Source: a virus
DNA: 27,370 nt
Direction: 5' to 3' (one strand)
Virus record (IMG/VR): IMGVR_UViG_3300034190_001100
Location: 1-27,370 of that record
The translations under genes were made by a program, and so were the position numbers. Shown one piece after another: positions 16,878 to 24,827 of the stretch. The notes under the pieces were generated by a model, which worked only from the letters and a program-made list of their open reading frames with translations, had not been told where the DNA came from and made no database searches. Positions within the stretch are counted from its first letter, which is position 1, and every line of letters starts with the position of its first letter.

Positions 16878-17945
16878 TTATAGTTCTACATAATCTTCAA
16901 ACAGACCTGCGGCGTCTTCTGCTCTTCCTGTCTGCTGTAGACGTTTCATTTGTTTGGCACGTTTTGCTTTATCAGTGTCAGCCTTGTTTACTTTAGCCTT
17001 GCTCCGCACTACTTTAGGTTTGTTTTTAACTTTCTTAGACCTAACCGTGTTTTGCTTTTTCTGCATATCTTCATATGCTTTGGCTTGCATAAGTACAATG
17101 ATTGACCTGTGATCGACAAGTTGACTTAACTCTTCTTGTGTATATCCTTTGCCTAAAGCAAATTCTGATACGGCTTTAGCCATTGCTTGCCGTTTATCGT
17201 CTTCTGCCCACTGCGGGATAAGTTTCACCATTTTCTGATGCTCTTCTTGAACAATACGCTGATGTTCTCTGCGAGCCTCTGCTTGCGCTTCTTCTTGTGC
17301 TTTTGTTTGGGCTTGCTGTAGAGACTGAATCTGGTCTTGAGCCTGACGATATTCATCACGCTTGGTCAGATATTCTTCTCTATCTTCCATTTTAAGCCTT
17401 TCCCAATCAACATTTTGGAATTGCGCTAAATGTGAATAGTTAGTTTCAATTGCTTGTGCGACAGCACTAACGTACTGGTCTCTGGCTTGCTGAGTCTGAG
17501 CAATTTCGTTCTGATAGTTTTCTACTACCTGATCTATCTGCTTTCGATATTCTGCAAGTTGTTGAGTTTTCCTTGTATAATCCGCTTGTCGGGAGTAGCC
17601 TTTAACGAGTTCTTCTTCCGTGACTTCATGTTCCTCTCCGTCTACTGTTACAGTATAGAGAGTTGTCTCTTCCGAGTCGTCTTCAACTTCTTCTTCATCG
17701 GATTCTTCAGATTCATCATCTTCAGAAATTTCTTCTTCGGTTTCTTCAACCTCTTCTTCAATTTCATCAGTTGTTTCCTCTAAAGCGTCTTCAGTTACTT
17801 CTTCAGACGGCGATGCTTCCTCTTGCTCTTCCGGTTCCTCTAGCGAGTCCATGAGTCCGAGTATTGCATCTTGGGCTTCAGATATACTACCCGGTGCTTT
17901 GGGTAATCCACCTGTGGGTTGTGGGGCTGTTTGCGTATCCACCAT
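16878..17945 (-). CDS. Scaffolding protein, 355 aa
   Basis: Residues 35-94 are extremely acidic, with glutamate and aspartate making up most positions. They are followed by a short conserved module, VDGEEHEVTEEELVKGYSRQ (101-120), then ADYTRKTQQL, that I know from many phage scaffolds. Residues 128-240 are glutamine-rich coiled coil. The C-terminus (about 300-335) is strongly basic (KKVKNKPKVVRSKAKVNK). An acidic, helical protein with a basic C-terminal end that can dock on the capsid protein, encoded directly before it, is the standard scaffold arrangement. GGAG precedes the ATG at 17945. The scaffold would leave or be cut out of the procapsid during maturation. Confidence 0.88.
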   Translation of the reverse strand: MVDTQTAPQPTGGLPKAPGSISEAQDAILGLMDSLEEPEEQEEASPSEEVTEDALEETTDEIEEEVEETEEEISEDDESEESDEEEVEDDSEETTLYTVTVDGEEHEVTEEELVKGYSRQADYTRKTQQLAEYRKQIDQVVENYQNEIAQTQQARDQYVSAVAQAIETNYSHLAQFQNVDWERLKMEDREEYLTKRDEYRQAQDQIQSLQQAQTKAQEEAQAEARREHQRIVQEEHQKMVKLIPQWAEDDKRQAMAKAVSEFALGKGYTQEELSQLVDHRSIIVLMQAKAYEDMQKKQNTVRSKKVKNKPKVVRSKAKVNKADTDKAKRAKQMKRLQQTGRAEDAAGLFEDYVEL

Positions 17946-17954
17946 AATAATCTC

Positions 17955-18197
17955 CTATATGTGGTATTCCTTGAGTTTCTTCGCCATATCTCCTGTTTCC
18001 ACAATGGAGGTTAGATGTAGACGTATCCGTTCAAGGAGTCTTAATGACAACCAGATTTGTTCTCTGGCCTCTACTTCACTGACTCCCGAAGAATTCCAAG
18101 AGTTCAGCAAATTTTTTTCTAGCGTTTCAAACGCTTCGTTGAACAACTTATCTGAAAGGAGGCGTCTAGCGTGTTCCTCTCTTAGTTCGTTACTCAT
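17955..18197 (-). CDS. Small helical conserved phage protein, 80 aa
   Basis: The sequence is nearly all helical: LSDKLFNEAFETLEKNLL, then EAREQIWLSLRLLERIRLHL. The pattern of a helix, a short linker with tryptophan-asparagine and then E.Re.iW..L..L....L is one I associate with small proteins encoded between portal and scaffold in many podoviruses. Their role is unknown; a part in head assembly is likely from position. The ATG at 18197 has AGGATAA upstream. Nine bases separate its stop from the scaffold ATG. Confidence 0.72.
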   Translation of the reverse strand: MSNELREEHARRLLSDKLFNEAFETLEKNLLNSWNSSGVSEVEAREQIWLSLRLLERIRLHLTSIVETGDMAKKLKEYHI

Positions 18198-18204
18198 ATT
18201 TATC

Positions 18205-18447
18205 CTATCTTGATCGTGGTGGCCTACCTATGCCGGGGTTTGCCGCTTTATTATACCTAACGCTTTTTCTTGTTTGAGTTGGAGATAGTCTCCTCCACTC
18301 TGACCAAATTTTATCGGCTTCTTCTGATTTTCCTACAGCGCCTAATGTCATGGCTTTGTACGCCCTTGCCGTTTGACCTAAAATATTTCCTGTTCCAGTA
18401 CCTTTAACATTAGGATTTCTTTTTCTTGGTTTTATATATTGTGGCAT
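18205..18447 (-). CDS. Small basic protein, 80 aa, next to portal
   Basis: The protein is strongly basic, especially at both ends (MPQYIKPRKRNPNVKGTGTG; KSVRYNKAANPGIGRPPRSR), with a central tryptophan-containing helix (SEEADKIWSEWRRL). Such a composition suits nucleic-acid or capsid-interior binding. I do not recognise a named family. It starts four bases after the portal stop and ends seven bases before the next ATG, so it belongs to the head operon. Opposite-strand frames here are shadows. Confidence 0.68.
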   Translation of the reverse strand: MPQYIKPRKRNPNVKGTGTGNILGQTARAYKAMTLGAVGKSEEADKIWSEWRRLSPTQTRKSVRYNKAANPGIGRPPRSR

Positions 18448-18451
18448 AACA

Positions 18452-20401
18452 CTATCCTATAGCAATGGGTCTATTTTGTTGCGCTTCAAGTTGTAATTCA
18501 GCCGCTTTTAATTGAGCCTCCACAGCAGATTCAGCCGCTTCCTGCTGAAGTTTCTGTTGTTTCAACTGTAGGTCAGCCGCCTTGATTTGCAGTTCCTGTT
18601 GTTTAACCTGCATCTCCATCATCTTTTCCTGCTCTGCCGGGTCAGGTTGTGGAGGAACCATATCCGGGTTAGTCAGGAAATCATCGACATTCTGGAAGCC
18701 CATGTTCTTTACAAGTGCGGCTCCCATGTTGTACAGGTTCTTTTCATTGACAATTTTAAGTCCACCACGCATTGCATCGCCAGCAAACTGTAGCATTGTA
18801 GTCAAATGCATCAACTGTTGGTCACGATTACCATTACCAATACCTACGGCAACTGTGCAGTCCATTTTGTCACGCCACATATCAGGACGGATAGGAACCC
18901 ACTTGTTGCGTAGTTTGACTACACGCTCTTTGTCTTGGTTTTTAAGTACAAGTTCGTAAATACAACGCATCAAATCTCTTACACCAGTTTCTGCAAAACA
19001 TCGCGCTATTAACTCTACTCTGGATTGAGCGGCTGTCATTGTAGCATTTACTGCGGTAGCCGTGGTGTGAGAAGTCAGCGCATTGTCGTTAAGACCTTGG
19101 CTGTATTTGTTTACTCCTGATCGTGACTCTCTTTGTTGGTCAAGATAGCTAAGCATTTGGAATGATGACGCTTCAAGCGGAGGTGTAGCCAACGGCATAA
19201 TAGCGTTAGGAGATTTAACTCGCACCACACCGCCCGGACGCTGGGATAGCAAATCATCCAGATTCGCTTGGCCTTCAAGGACTGCGTACCTGCCAAAGTT
19301 CATGTTGTACATATTGTCCATGAGGTTCCGCATTAACGTACTCTTAATGAGTTGCAAGTCCATAATAAGGTCTGCAATAGACAAACCAAAGAACTTATGA
19401 GGAATCTTTACCGGAGTAATACTTACAAATGGAATCTTGTCAATAGGATCGTTAGCAAGAATCTTACTGCCTACCGAGCAAACCTTTCTTAGTTCGGCAA
19501 TACCATCGCCATCGTAGTCTGTTTTAAGAAATGACTCATGCAACCAGTAAGTTCTAAGTGCTTCTTCGCTATCAGAATTGTAACCCCAACCTTCAAAGTA
19601 GTTAGCAGAATCATCAAAGTTATAACGGCTAAGTCTTTCAGAGGAATAAGCGTTAATATCGTCATCACCACCGCCTAATTCTCTAGGATCAAGGTCTTCA
19701 TCAGGATACATAAGGCGTAACTCTGACAAAGTTTTTCTAACACGATGGCAAACAAACCGAGCATCTTTAATATCTTTAGCCTCACGGCTAATAAGAAACT
19801 CATCAGGCGGTACGTTTTCAATCTTTACCCGCCCTGTATATGAGGTTCTTTTAATAACAACATCATGTTTTGCGCCATAATCATCAACGTATGGAGTGTG
19901 TTCCATAACCTCAATGTCTGGCGACATGATAAGTAAGTTGAACTCCTGTTCGTCAAGACCGTTATACTCTTCACGGTTCCAGTCTTCGTAGTCATCCCAC
20001 CATACTTTAACGATGCCGTTTTTTTGGAGGAGAGCATCAGTGAACCAAGTGTAGAGGATTTCCCAACCGTTGTTATCTTTTGTAAAGATATGGTTGACGT
20101 AATCAGTGGCCTGTTCTGCCGCATCTACATCTTCTGGTCCATGAGGCTCAAATGTAACCATTTCATCGCCACTGGCGAACACTCTCATCAGTGACGGTTT
20201 AATCCATTCGATAGTATCCATAACAGAAGAATCAACGTACTGACTCCTGCCTTCTACCTCATTACCAAATGGAAGTGCATAGTAGTAATCCATAGCAGTC
20301 TCTCTCTGCTTGGATACAGTGTCATTATAGCCTAAAGAGTCAGTGATTTCTCCCTGAACTCTGGCTAATAGTTCTTCGTCTGTTATATTAGATGATGCCA
20401 T
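18452..20401 (-). CDS. Portal protein, P22/phiSU10-like, 649 aa
   Basis: The protein has the length and order of podovirus portals. It has an N-terminal helical part (YYYALPFGNEVEGRSQYVDS), then WIKPSLMRVFASGDEMVTFEP, the helical stem region ILYTWFTDALLQKNGIVKVWW, and TSYTGRVKIENVPPDEFLIS. Past the middle comes SITPVKIPHKFFGLSIADL, with FFGLSIADL typical of this group. The C-terminal 50-60 residues are glutamine- and alanine-rich coiled coil, fitting a crown or barrel. Twelve copies would form the DNA channel and dock the terminase. The ATG overlaps the large terminase stop by 14 bases and lacks a clear Shine-Dalgarno site. Confidence 0.9.
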   Translation of the reverse strand: MASSNITDEELLARVQGEITDSLGYNDTVSKQRETAMDYYYALPFGNEVEGRSQYVDSSVMDTIEWIKPSLMRVFASGDEMVTFEPHGPEDVDAAEQATDYVNHIFTKDNNGWEILYTWFTDALLQKNGIVKVWWDDYEDWNREEYNGLDEQEFNLLIMSPDIEVMEHTPYVDDYGAKHDVVIKRTSYTGRVKIENVPPDEFLISREAKDIKDARFVCHRVRKTLSELRLMYPDEDLDPRELGGGDDDINAYSSERLSRYNFDDSANYFEGWGYNSDSEEALRTYWLHESFLKTDYDGDGIAELRKVCSVGSKILANDPIDKIPFVSITPVKIPHKFFGLSIADLIMDLQLIKSTLMRNLMDNMYNMNFGRYAVLEGQANLDDLLSQRPGGVVRVKSPNAIMPLATPPLEASSFQMLSYLDQQRESRSGVNKYSQGLNDNALTSHTTATAVNATMTAAQSRVELIARCFAETGVRDLMRCIYELVLKNQDKERVVKLRNKWVPIRPDMWRDKMDCTVAVGIGNGNRDQQLMHLTTMLQFAGDAMRGGLKIVNEKNLYNMGAALVKNMGFQNVDDFLTNPDMVPPQPDPAEQEKMMEMQVKQQELQIKAADLQLKQQKLQQEAAESAVEAQLKAAELQLEAQQNRPIAIG

Positions 20402-21851
20402 ATTGTTTATATTCTATATCGTTTGTCCAAGTAGGGTCACTGCCTGAGACAGCAAATCTTCGTGATAATACTGCGTACCGTGTCGCGCTCATTAGATCGT
20501 CTTTGAACGCTACAACTTTGCCGCCTTTTCTGTGGTACATTCTAAACTCTTCAAACCAATCTGTTAATGTGTTGAATACATGGAATCTCCCATCCTCCAT
20601 ATACTGCAACATATCCATCAGACCTTCTTCCACAGAATTACCACCTTTGTTCTGTCCGAGGGCCGGAGGATTGCTAAAATGCTCCAACATCATATTGCAC
20701 CCAAGGCTCCTGTATTGGTCTGCAAGACCCGGATTTCCCATGCTGTCTCTCCTATTGCCATCGTGAGGATACGCAATAGGGACGCTCTCAGAGCGTGTCC
20801 TGATGGATGCGGCGTGTACTGACGGTGATGCTTTGGATTGTCGGTAACAATCGTAGATATATATTTCGTCTTCGTCTTTGTCCCAAGCCGCCCACACCAC
20901 AGCGGTAGGATGATCCCACCCGAAGTCAATACCTGCAATTTTCGCCCAATGATCCTCAATTTGGATAGGATCAATCATAACTTTGTCTTCCTGCACCGGG
21001 AAAACAAGGCCGGAACCAATGCTGGGACGGCCATATCGTCTCATTTCTCTCTCGTGTGGGGAGTAACTGGAGAGAATCTGGGTCATAACGGCTTCATTTA
21101 AGTGGCCTTTGTTACCTTTCATGGAGGTAACTGCCTCTGAAGCGTCATCCCAAGTAGCGTTTGTCAAGGATTGACCGGGCTGTAGGTTGTTCATAAACGA
21201 TGCAACAGTCTCAGTCATGCCCGATTCTGGTGTAAATGTCATGTAAACCATGCCTTTACGGTCCAGTGTTCGGGTTACAGCCTGTGAGTATAACTCTCTT
21301 GACGGTTCTTCGTCAAGCCATATACAGTCTACACTGCGTCCCTGCCACTTGTCAACGCCCATTTCATAGGCTTTAAAGTGTAAAGAAGAGTTCCCGCCCG
21401 TAACGTGTTGTATAAGAGCAACACTTTTTGCGTTGGGTACACCCGGTTTACGTTCCGTTTTTATAATTTTACTTTTAGGTATCGCACCGGACCCAAACGC
21501 ATCAGGATCATCTGGGGAACCCAATAATTCGTATTGTACAATGTCTCTCGTTGTTTCGTTTGAAACCCCACCCGCCCAAGCAGTTATGGGTTTATTGTAC
21601 CGTCTACCTTCCCACCAGTCAGGATATAAACCTGTAAGATGGTAACTCATCTCTGCCGCACCGGAAAAAGACTTCCCAATACGGTTAGCCGCCATCAGAA
21701 GCCTCTGGTTGGCCTCTGCGCCTGTTTGGTGGAACTTCTGCTGGTAAGGGTAGGGATCGTACTCGTCAATGCGAGAGAAGCGTACAAGGCTCCTGAGAGC
21801 CTGTTTTAATTCTAACTCTTTACGGTACTGTTCAGTGCTTAAGCCTTTCAA
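20388..21851 (-). CDS. terL: Large terminase subunit (ATPase and nuclease), 487 aa, TTG start
   Basis: Walker A is AANRIGKS (54-61), Walker B IWLDEEP (177-183), and the coupling motif TFTPESG (205-211). The RNase H-like nuclease has D309 in GIDFGWDHPT, D364 in YPHDGNRRDS and the acidic pair in KDDLMSATRYA near residue 456. All packaging-motor and headful/nuclease elements are thus present. The start is the TTG at 21851. It lies 20 bases inside the small-subunit gene, an in-frame stop is three codons upstream, and no ATG or GTG occurs before the conserved N-terminal domain. GAGG sits four to five bases upstream, within the small-subunit gene. Coupled translation is likely. Confidence 0.93.
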   Translation of the reverse strand: MKGLSTEQYRKELELKQALRSLVRFSRIDEYDPYPYQQKFHQTGAEANQRLLMAANRIGKSFSGAAEMSYHLTGLYPDWWEGRRYNKPITAWAGGVSNETTRDIVQYELLGSPDDPDAFGSGAIPKSKIIKTERKPGVPNAKSVALIQHVTGGNSSLHFKAYEMGVDKWQGRSVDCIWLDEEPSRELYSQAVTRTLDRKGMVYMTFTPESGMTETVASFMNNLQPGQSLTNATWDDASEAVTSMKGNKGHLNEAVMTQILSSYSPHEREMRRYGRPSIGSGLVFPVQEDKVMIDPIQIEDHWAKIAGIDFGWDHPTAVVWAAWDKDEDEIYIYDCYRQSKASPSVHAASIRTRSESVPIAYPHDGNRRDSMGNPGLADQYRSLGCNMMLEHFSNPPALGQNKGGNSVEEGLMDMLQYMEDGRFHVFNTLTDWFEEFRMYHRKGGKVVAFKDDLMSATRYAVLSRRFAVSGSDPTWTNDIEYKQYGII

Positions 21852-22203
21852 GTGCCTCTAACTCCCGAATGATCTCTTCTTTACTCATTTGGTCGATGTT
21901 GGTAGTTTCTACCTTGTCTACTGGTTTAAGCCCGGCGCGGTCAAGGATATCTTTAATGGCTCCCAATCTGACAGATTCAGACTCAGCCTTTTCCGCAAGG
22001 TCGGTCAACCACATAAGACTAGCAGGAATCTTATCCGCAATAGCCTTCTGTACTTCCTTTTGTATTTCAGGATACAGTTGGTTCTTTAGTTGGTATCCTT
22101 TGCTTTTGGCAGTCTTTTCAGAATACCCAGCCGCGATAGCCGCTTTAGTGGCGTTACCAGTAAGGACGTATGTTTCTATGAACTTGTCTTGTTTTTCTGT
22201 CAT
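21832..22203 (-). CDS. terS: Small terminase subunit, 123 aa
   Basis: The N-terminus (MTEKQDKFIETYVLTGNATKAA) followed by IAAGYSEKTAKSKGYQL is the classical terminase small-subunit helix-turn-helix: a helix, then G.atkAAi.AGYs..tA...g..L. The middle (LAEKAESESVRLGAIKDILDRAGLKP) and the C-terminal acidic helix (MSKEEIIRELEALERL) are also typical; the C-terminus usually contacts the large subunit. It recognises phage DNA at the packaging start. No strong Shine-Dalgarno site is seen upstream of the ATG at 22203, and it overlaps the large subunit gene by 20 bases. Confidence 0.9.
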   Translation of the reverse strand: MTEKQDKFIETYVLTGNATKAAIAAGYSEKTAKSKGYQLKNQLYPEIQKEVQKAIADKIPASLMWLTDLAEKAESESVRLGAIKDILDRAGLKPVDKVETTNIDQMSKEEIIRELEALERLKH

Positions 22204-22217
22204 GTTAATAAACTAAC

Positions 22218-23252
22218 TTAATTTAGAGGATCAGTAGATGCGCTAGGAACACTAAGCCATGAGGGAGGAGTTGATTCGGCTGGTTCATTCCATCCATCGG
22301 TTCCAGTATCATCCGGCGGCGCATTAAAAATGGGATTGTATATGGTATCGTCAAGAAATTTATCTAATTGCGTCAAGAAGTCATCTGGTTCTAAATTACC
22401 CATGCTAAAATCAGTATCCATTGACGCTTCTAACTCTTGTTCAGCCAGCATATCTGCTACCATTTTATCGTATTCTTCTCTATGGAGTCTTTCTTCTTCT
22501 TCATTTCTTCTATCAAAGGCTTCTTTAGCGGCATCATATTCTAGTTGCCATTTTCTTTCTTCTTCAGCATGAATAACAGGTACAGCGTTATAAGCCCAAA
22601 CATTATATTCTGGTGGGGTATTCCATGTTGCGTTTGTACTCAGCCTCTGAACCTCAGGGCCGCTATATTCAGGATATAAACCTTTTTCTATTGCTTCTTG
22701 ACGTAAATTGTAATAGTCTAACTCTGGATCACCATACACACCATAACCTCCTCCTATCTCTGGATTTGGCTCTCCCAATCCTTCTGTCCAGTGACCGTAT
22801 TCAAATTCACCCGGATCATATGGTACATATGCAGGTATATCTTTTCCTGAAACTTCTCCTTTTCCTTCTAAGTCTACTGGTTGTGGAGTTAAACCAGCAT
22901 CCTCTAAAAGACCTTCTATAAAATTCCGCGATTCTAATAAAACACTTGGTATGGTCAACCAAGGCGGGAGTCCTGCCGCCGCTCCTGCACCTGTCGTTAT
23001 AATTTTTCTAATAATATCATGGTTATCTGCCAGTATATCACGGATCATCTCTGAGTTAGATTTATACTCCCAACCGGGTTCATAAGCATTTCCCCAATCA
23101 CTTGTATCCCATGCTCCAGTGCCTTGCATAAAGTCGCTTTCTTGAAGACTTCTTGCAGCATCTTGAATCTTTTGCCATGCAGATAAATTTTCTGTATGAG
23201 CAAGAGCGCCAGCGGCTCCATTAACTATTCTCTGGTATTCTTCTTCATCCAT
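22218..23252 (-). CDS. Unknown acidic protein, 344 aa
   Basis: The ATG overlaps the transglycosylase stop as TAATG. The protein is acidic. It has an N-terminal helical part (MDEEEYQRIVNGAAGALAHT), a hydrophobic patch around residues 90-110 (TTGAGAAAGLPPWLTIPSVL), and a long proline/glycine/tyrosine-rich region (YVPYDPGEFEYGHW). A strongly charged helix EEERKWQLEYDAAKEAFDRR then continues to about residue 265, probably as a coiled coil. No family was recognised. Its neighbours (transglycosylase upstream, terminase downstream) do not settle its role; an internal virion or lysis-associated protein is possible. Confidence 0.7.
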   Translation of the reverse strand: MDEEEYQRIVNGAAGALAHTENLSAWQKIQDAARSLQESDFMQGTGAWDTSDWGNAYEPGWEYKSNSEMIRDILADNHDIIRKIITTGAGAAAGLPPWLTIPSVLLESRNFIEGLLEDAGLTPQPVDLEGKGEVSGKDIPAYVPYDPGEFEYGHWTEGLGEPNPEIGGGYGVYGDPELDYYNLRQEAIEKGLYPEYSGPEVQRLSTNATWNTPPEYNVWAYNAVPVIHAEEERKWQLEYDAAKEAFDRRNEEEERLHREEYDKMVADMLAEQELEASMDTDFSMGNLEPDDFLTQLDKFLDDTIYNPIFNAPPDDTGTDGWNEPAESTPPSWLSVPSASTDPLN

Positions 23253-23698
23253 TAAAAATTACTCCAATTACGCCAGAGAGCGAAGTCTTTATCTGGATTG
23301 TTTATTGAATATTTTTTGTATCCTGTCGGTCCCATGTTATATGCGCCTAGTAGGCTTTTTTCTGTGACAGGTACACCCATTCTGTTTAGGTATACTTCGT
23401 TGGCTCTCATTAAGGTTCTTGCCGCCATCTTAGCATACTTCTCATTATCCATTACTTGTTTGAAATTCTTTCCTTCCAGTTCTTCAGGAAAGTGTACTCC
23501 CGTAATTTTAGCATCCTGCTTTAATCCTTTCCATGTAGATGGCAGGAATTGTGCCAGTCCGTATGCGCCAGCCTTTGAGGTCTTTCCGGGTTTACCAGAG
23601 GATTCAGCCATGAAGAGGCGATCAAGGTCTATATTATCCGCAATAGAGCCTATCTGTGTTCTGAATCGTAGATCAGGTTTAAAGTCTAGTAGTCCCAT
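23252..23698 (-). CDS. SLT-type lytic transglycosylase, 148 aa
   Basis: The catalytic glutamate is E32 in MAESSGKPG, followed by the family motif SKAGAYGLAQFLPSTW (ESSG...GA.GL.Q..P.T). LLGAYNMGPTGYKKY near residue 120 is the AYN.GP signature. The protein would cleave the glycan strands of peptidoglycan with formation of the anhydro sugar. There is no signal peptide or membrane segment. It therefore needs a holin for lysis or acts as a virion protein during entry; which one cannot be told. Its start overlaps the previous stop as TAATG, and its stop overlaps the next start the same way. Confidence 0.88.
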   Translation of the reverse strand: MGLLDFKPDLRFRTQIGSIADNIDLDRLFMAESSGKPGKTSKAGAYGLAQFLPSTWKGLKQDAKITGVHFPEELEGKNFKQVMDNEKYAKMAARTLMRANEVYLNRMGVPVTEKSLLGAYNMGPTGYKKYSINNPDKDFALWRNWSNF

Positions 23699-24330
23699 TA
23701 ATAGAATTCAGGAGGATTTAAATAGTCATTCATCCAAGCCTGATAGTCCATAGCGTCTGCATAATCTTCTATTTCCCTACCAGTTTCATTTTTATATTTT
23801 TTTATAAGGTCTGATTTAGATTCTTTATTTCTTTTTGCGTAGAAATCTTCTACTTCTTTTCTTTTGCCCATTCTTTTTCTTACAATCTTTGCTGCGCTTC
23901 TTTGCTCTCCTTTAGTAAGGTATTTACCAAGATCAACAAGGTCACTACCATCGTATCCTTCACGGCCTCTTTTTAGAGTGCCAACAACATCTTGTTCCCA
24001 ATTACTATCATCGAAAGGATGTCGTGATGCTCTGTCGTAGTAATTTGTTTCTGCTTTGTTAAACTGCCGATCTTTTCTTTTTGAGTCTGCTTTTCTTGCT
24101 CTTCTTGATCCGGGCTTTTTAACAGGTCTTTTAGATTTAATAGTTATTGATGGAAGAGTAGGCTCTTTTCTAAAAAATGCTCTCACAGGAGTCTTCATAG
24201 CGGCTTTAGCAAGCAATCCACCTAATCCCGTACCGGCCATACCAATAAAAGGATATGAGCCTTCAAGAGGTAAATCAGGGTCGCCTGTGTATAGCAATCC
24301 ATGCGGGTTTCCCGGATTAAAGTATTGCAT
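23698..24330 (-). CDS. Basic hypothetical protein, 210 aa, first gene of the leftward operon
   Basis: The ATG at 24330 has AAGGA upstream with a nine-base spacing. Residues 28-46 are small and hydrophobic (FIGMAGTGLGGLLAKAAMK), a possible short membrane-active segment. The next 60 residues are very basic (KRPVKKPGSRRARKADSKRK). The C-terminal half is mixed-charge helical with KYLTKGEQRSAAKIVRKRMG. No family was recognised. As the promoter-proximal gene of the late block, just before the transglycosylase gene, it may be a lysis, entry or DNA-binding protein. This is guesswork from position and charge. Confidence 0.7.
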   Translation of the reverse strand: MQYFNPGNPHGLLYTGDPDLPLEGSYPFIGMAGTGLGGLLAKAAMKTPVRAFFRKEPTLPSITIKSKRPVKKPGSRRARKADSKRKDRQFNKAETNYYDRASRHPFDDSNWEQDVVGTLKRGREGYDGSDLVDLGKYLTKGEQRSAAKIVRKRMGKRKEVEDFYAKRNKESKSDLIKKYKNETGREIEDYADAMDYQAWMNDYLNPPEFY

Positions 24331-24525
24331 ATTAGTAATTCCTTATAAATGGTTAAATATCCCACCGCTGTATGGGGAGAACATATATATATATTTTTCC
24401 CAGTATTGGGGTGGGGTAGGGTATCAGTAGTCCCATACTTTTACAGCCAGATGCTCTGGAGTCCGTGTGTGTGTGGGAGGAGGACATCCATCTGAGGCTA
24501 TCTGAGTTCTACAGCCAAGAGTATA

Positions 24526-24536
24526 CTTCCCTATAG
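24526..24536 (-). promoter_or_regulatory. Possible phage-type (T7-class) promoter box CTATAGGGAAG
   Basis: Read on the minus strand, the bases CTATAGGGA are identical to the initiation part of the T7 class III promoter (CTATAGGGA). The upstream specificity part is different (GATTACT instead of the T7 TACGACTCA). If used, a leftward transcript would begin about 200 bases before the first late gene. No phage RNA polymerase gene lies in this window, so it stays a weak call. Confidence 0.25.
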
Positions 24537-24564
24537 AGTAATCAGAGCCTGAGTAACTATCAGT

Positions 24565-24598
24565 ATCTTTCTAAGATGTGCCGCCCGGAGCCCGGCAC
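24565..24598. other. Two directly adjoining hairpins
   Basis: ATCTT-TCT-AAGAT (24565-24577) is followed without a gap by the six-base stem GTGCCG/CGGCAC with a nine-base G+C-rich loop (24578-24598). There is no T run on either side in either direction, so it is not a simple terminator. It could be the end of a small RNA, a processing site or a protein-binding element. The local G+C content is much higher than its surroundings. Confidence 0.45.
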
Positions 24599-24635
24599 CC
24601 AGCCCAACGGCAAGAAACAAAAAGAAACAGAAAGA

Positions 24636-24725
24636 ATGAAGTGTATCTCTCTATGTGAATCATATGATTGTATCATAGAAATTCTTAAAGTAATAGGTCA
24701 TCCGCGAATAGGTCAAATGCCATGA
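24636..24725 (+). CDS. Possible microgene, 29 aa
   Basis: An ATG at 24636 after a purine-rich tract (no clear GGAG) reads 29 codons (MKCISLCESYDCIIEILKVI, then GHPRIGQMP). Its TGA overlaps the next possible ATG as ATGA. The peptide has three cysteines. An operator-like palindrome lies inside the frame. A frame this short can arise by chance; the overlap with the next frame is the only support. Confidence 0.3.
   Translation: MKCISLCESYDCIIEILKVIGHPRIGQMP
24658..24676. promoter_or_regulatory. Operator-like triple half-site ATCAT/ATGAT/ATCAT
   Basis: AATCATATGATT (24658-24669) is a perfect 12-base palindrome. Its right half forms a second dyad with ATCAT three bases further on (ATGAT-TGT-ATCAT). 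Overlapping dyads sharing one half-site are typical of repressor-binding DNA. The gene for a matching repressor is not visible apart from the HTH protein encoded at 26408. Confidence 0.4.
24692..24715. repeat. Direct repeat AATAGGTCA, two copies
   Basis: AATAGGTCA occurs at 24692-24700 and 24707-24715, separated by TCCGCG, so the copies are 15 bases apart. The second copy lies seven to fifteen bases before the ATG of the 33-aa frame and could also serve as a weak ribosome site. Binding by a tandem-site regulator is possible. Confidence 0.4.
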
Positions 24726-24823
24726 GATTCTATAAGATATGTGGTTACTCGCAACAGCAGGTTATGGCTCTGTTATATGCCTTAGGCTACCAAGAAGAAG
24801 AATCCGGTGTCGTTTCTAGGTAA
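24722..24823 (+). CDS. Possible microgene, 33 aa
   Basis: The ATG at 24722 overlaps the TGA of the 29-aa frame (ATGA). It reads 33 codons beginning MRFYKICGYSQQQVMALLYA and ending in an acidic part EEESGVVSR. The central part is compatible with two short helices. The stop lies four bases before the ATG of the next frame. Upstream AGGTCA gives only weak ribosome binding. Overlap and spacing on both sides are operon-like. No function is recognised. Confidence 0.38.
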   Translation: MRFYKICGYSQQQVMALLYALGYQEEESGVVSR

Positions 24824-24827
24824 GTTG

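Larger units (their letters stand above)
24331..24635. promoter_or_regulatory. Divergent control region between leftward late and rightward early genes
   Basis: No convincing gene is seen in these 305 bases. Leftward and rightward genes diverge from here, so promoters for at least one direction are expected. Visible elements are two CCCA...TGGG dyads (24361-24376 and 24399-24410), an alternating AT tract (about 24383-24394), and the hairpin CCAGATGCTCTGG at 24447-24459. There are also a GT run and purine stretch (about 24465-24483), a minus-strand CTATAGGGAAG box (24526-24536), and two adjoining hairpins (24565-24598). No standard -35/-10 pair with 16-18 spacing could be supported by eye. Confidence 0.6.

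Noticed and set aside
24807-24827. GTG start at 24807 for the 58-aa frame
   Set aside because: It would overlap the 33-aa frame by 17 bases and has no better ribosome site than the ATG at 24828.
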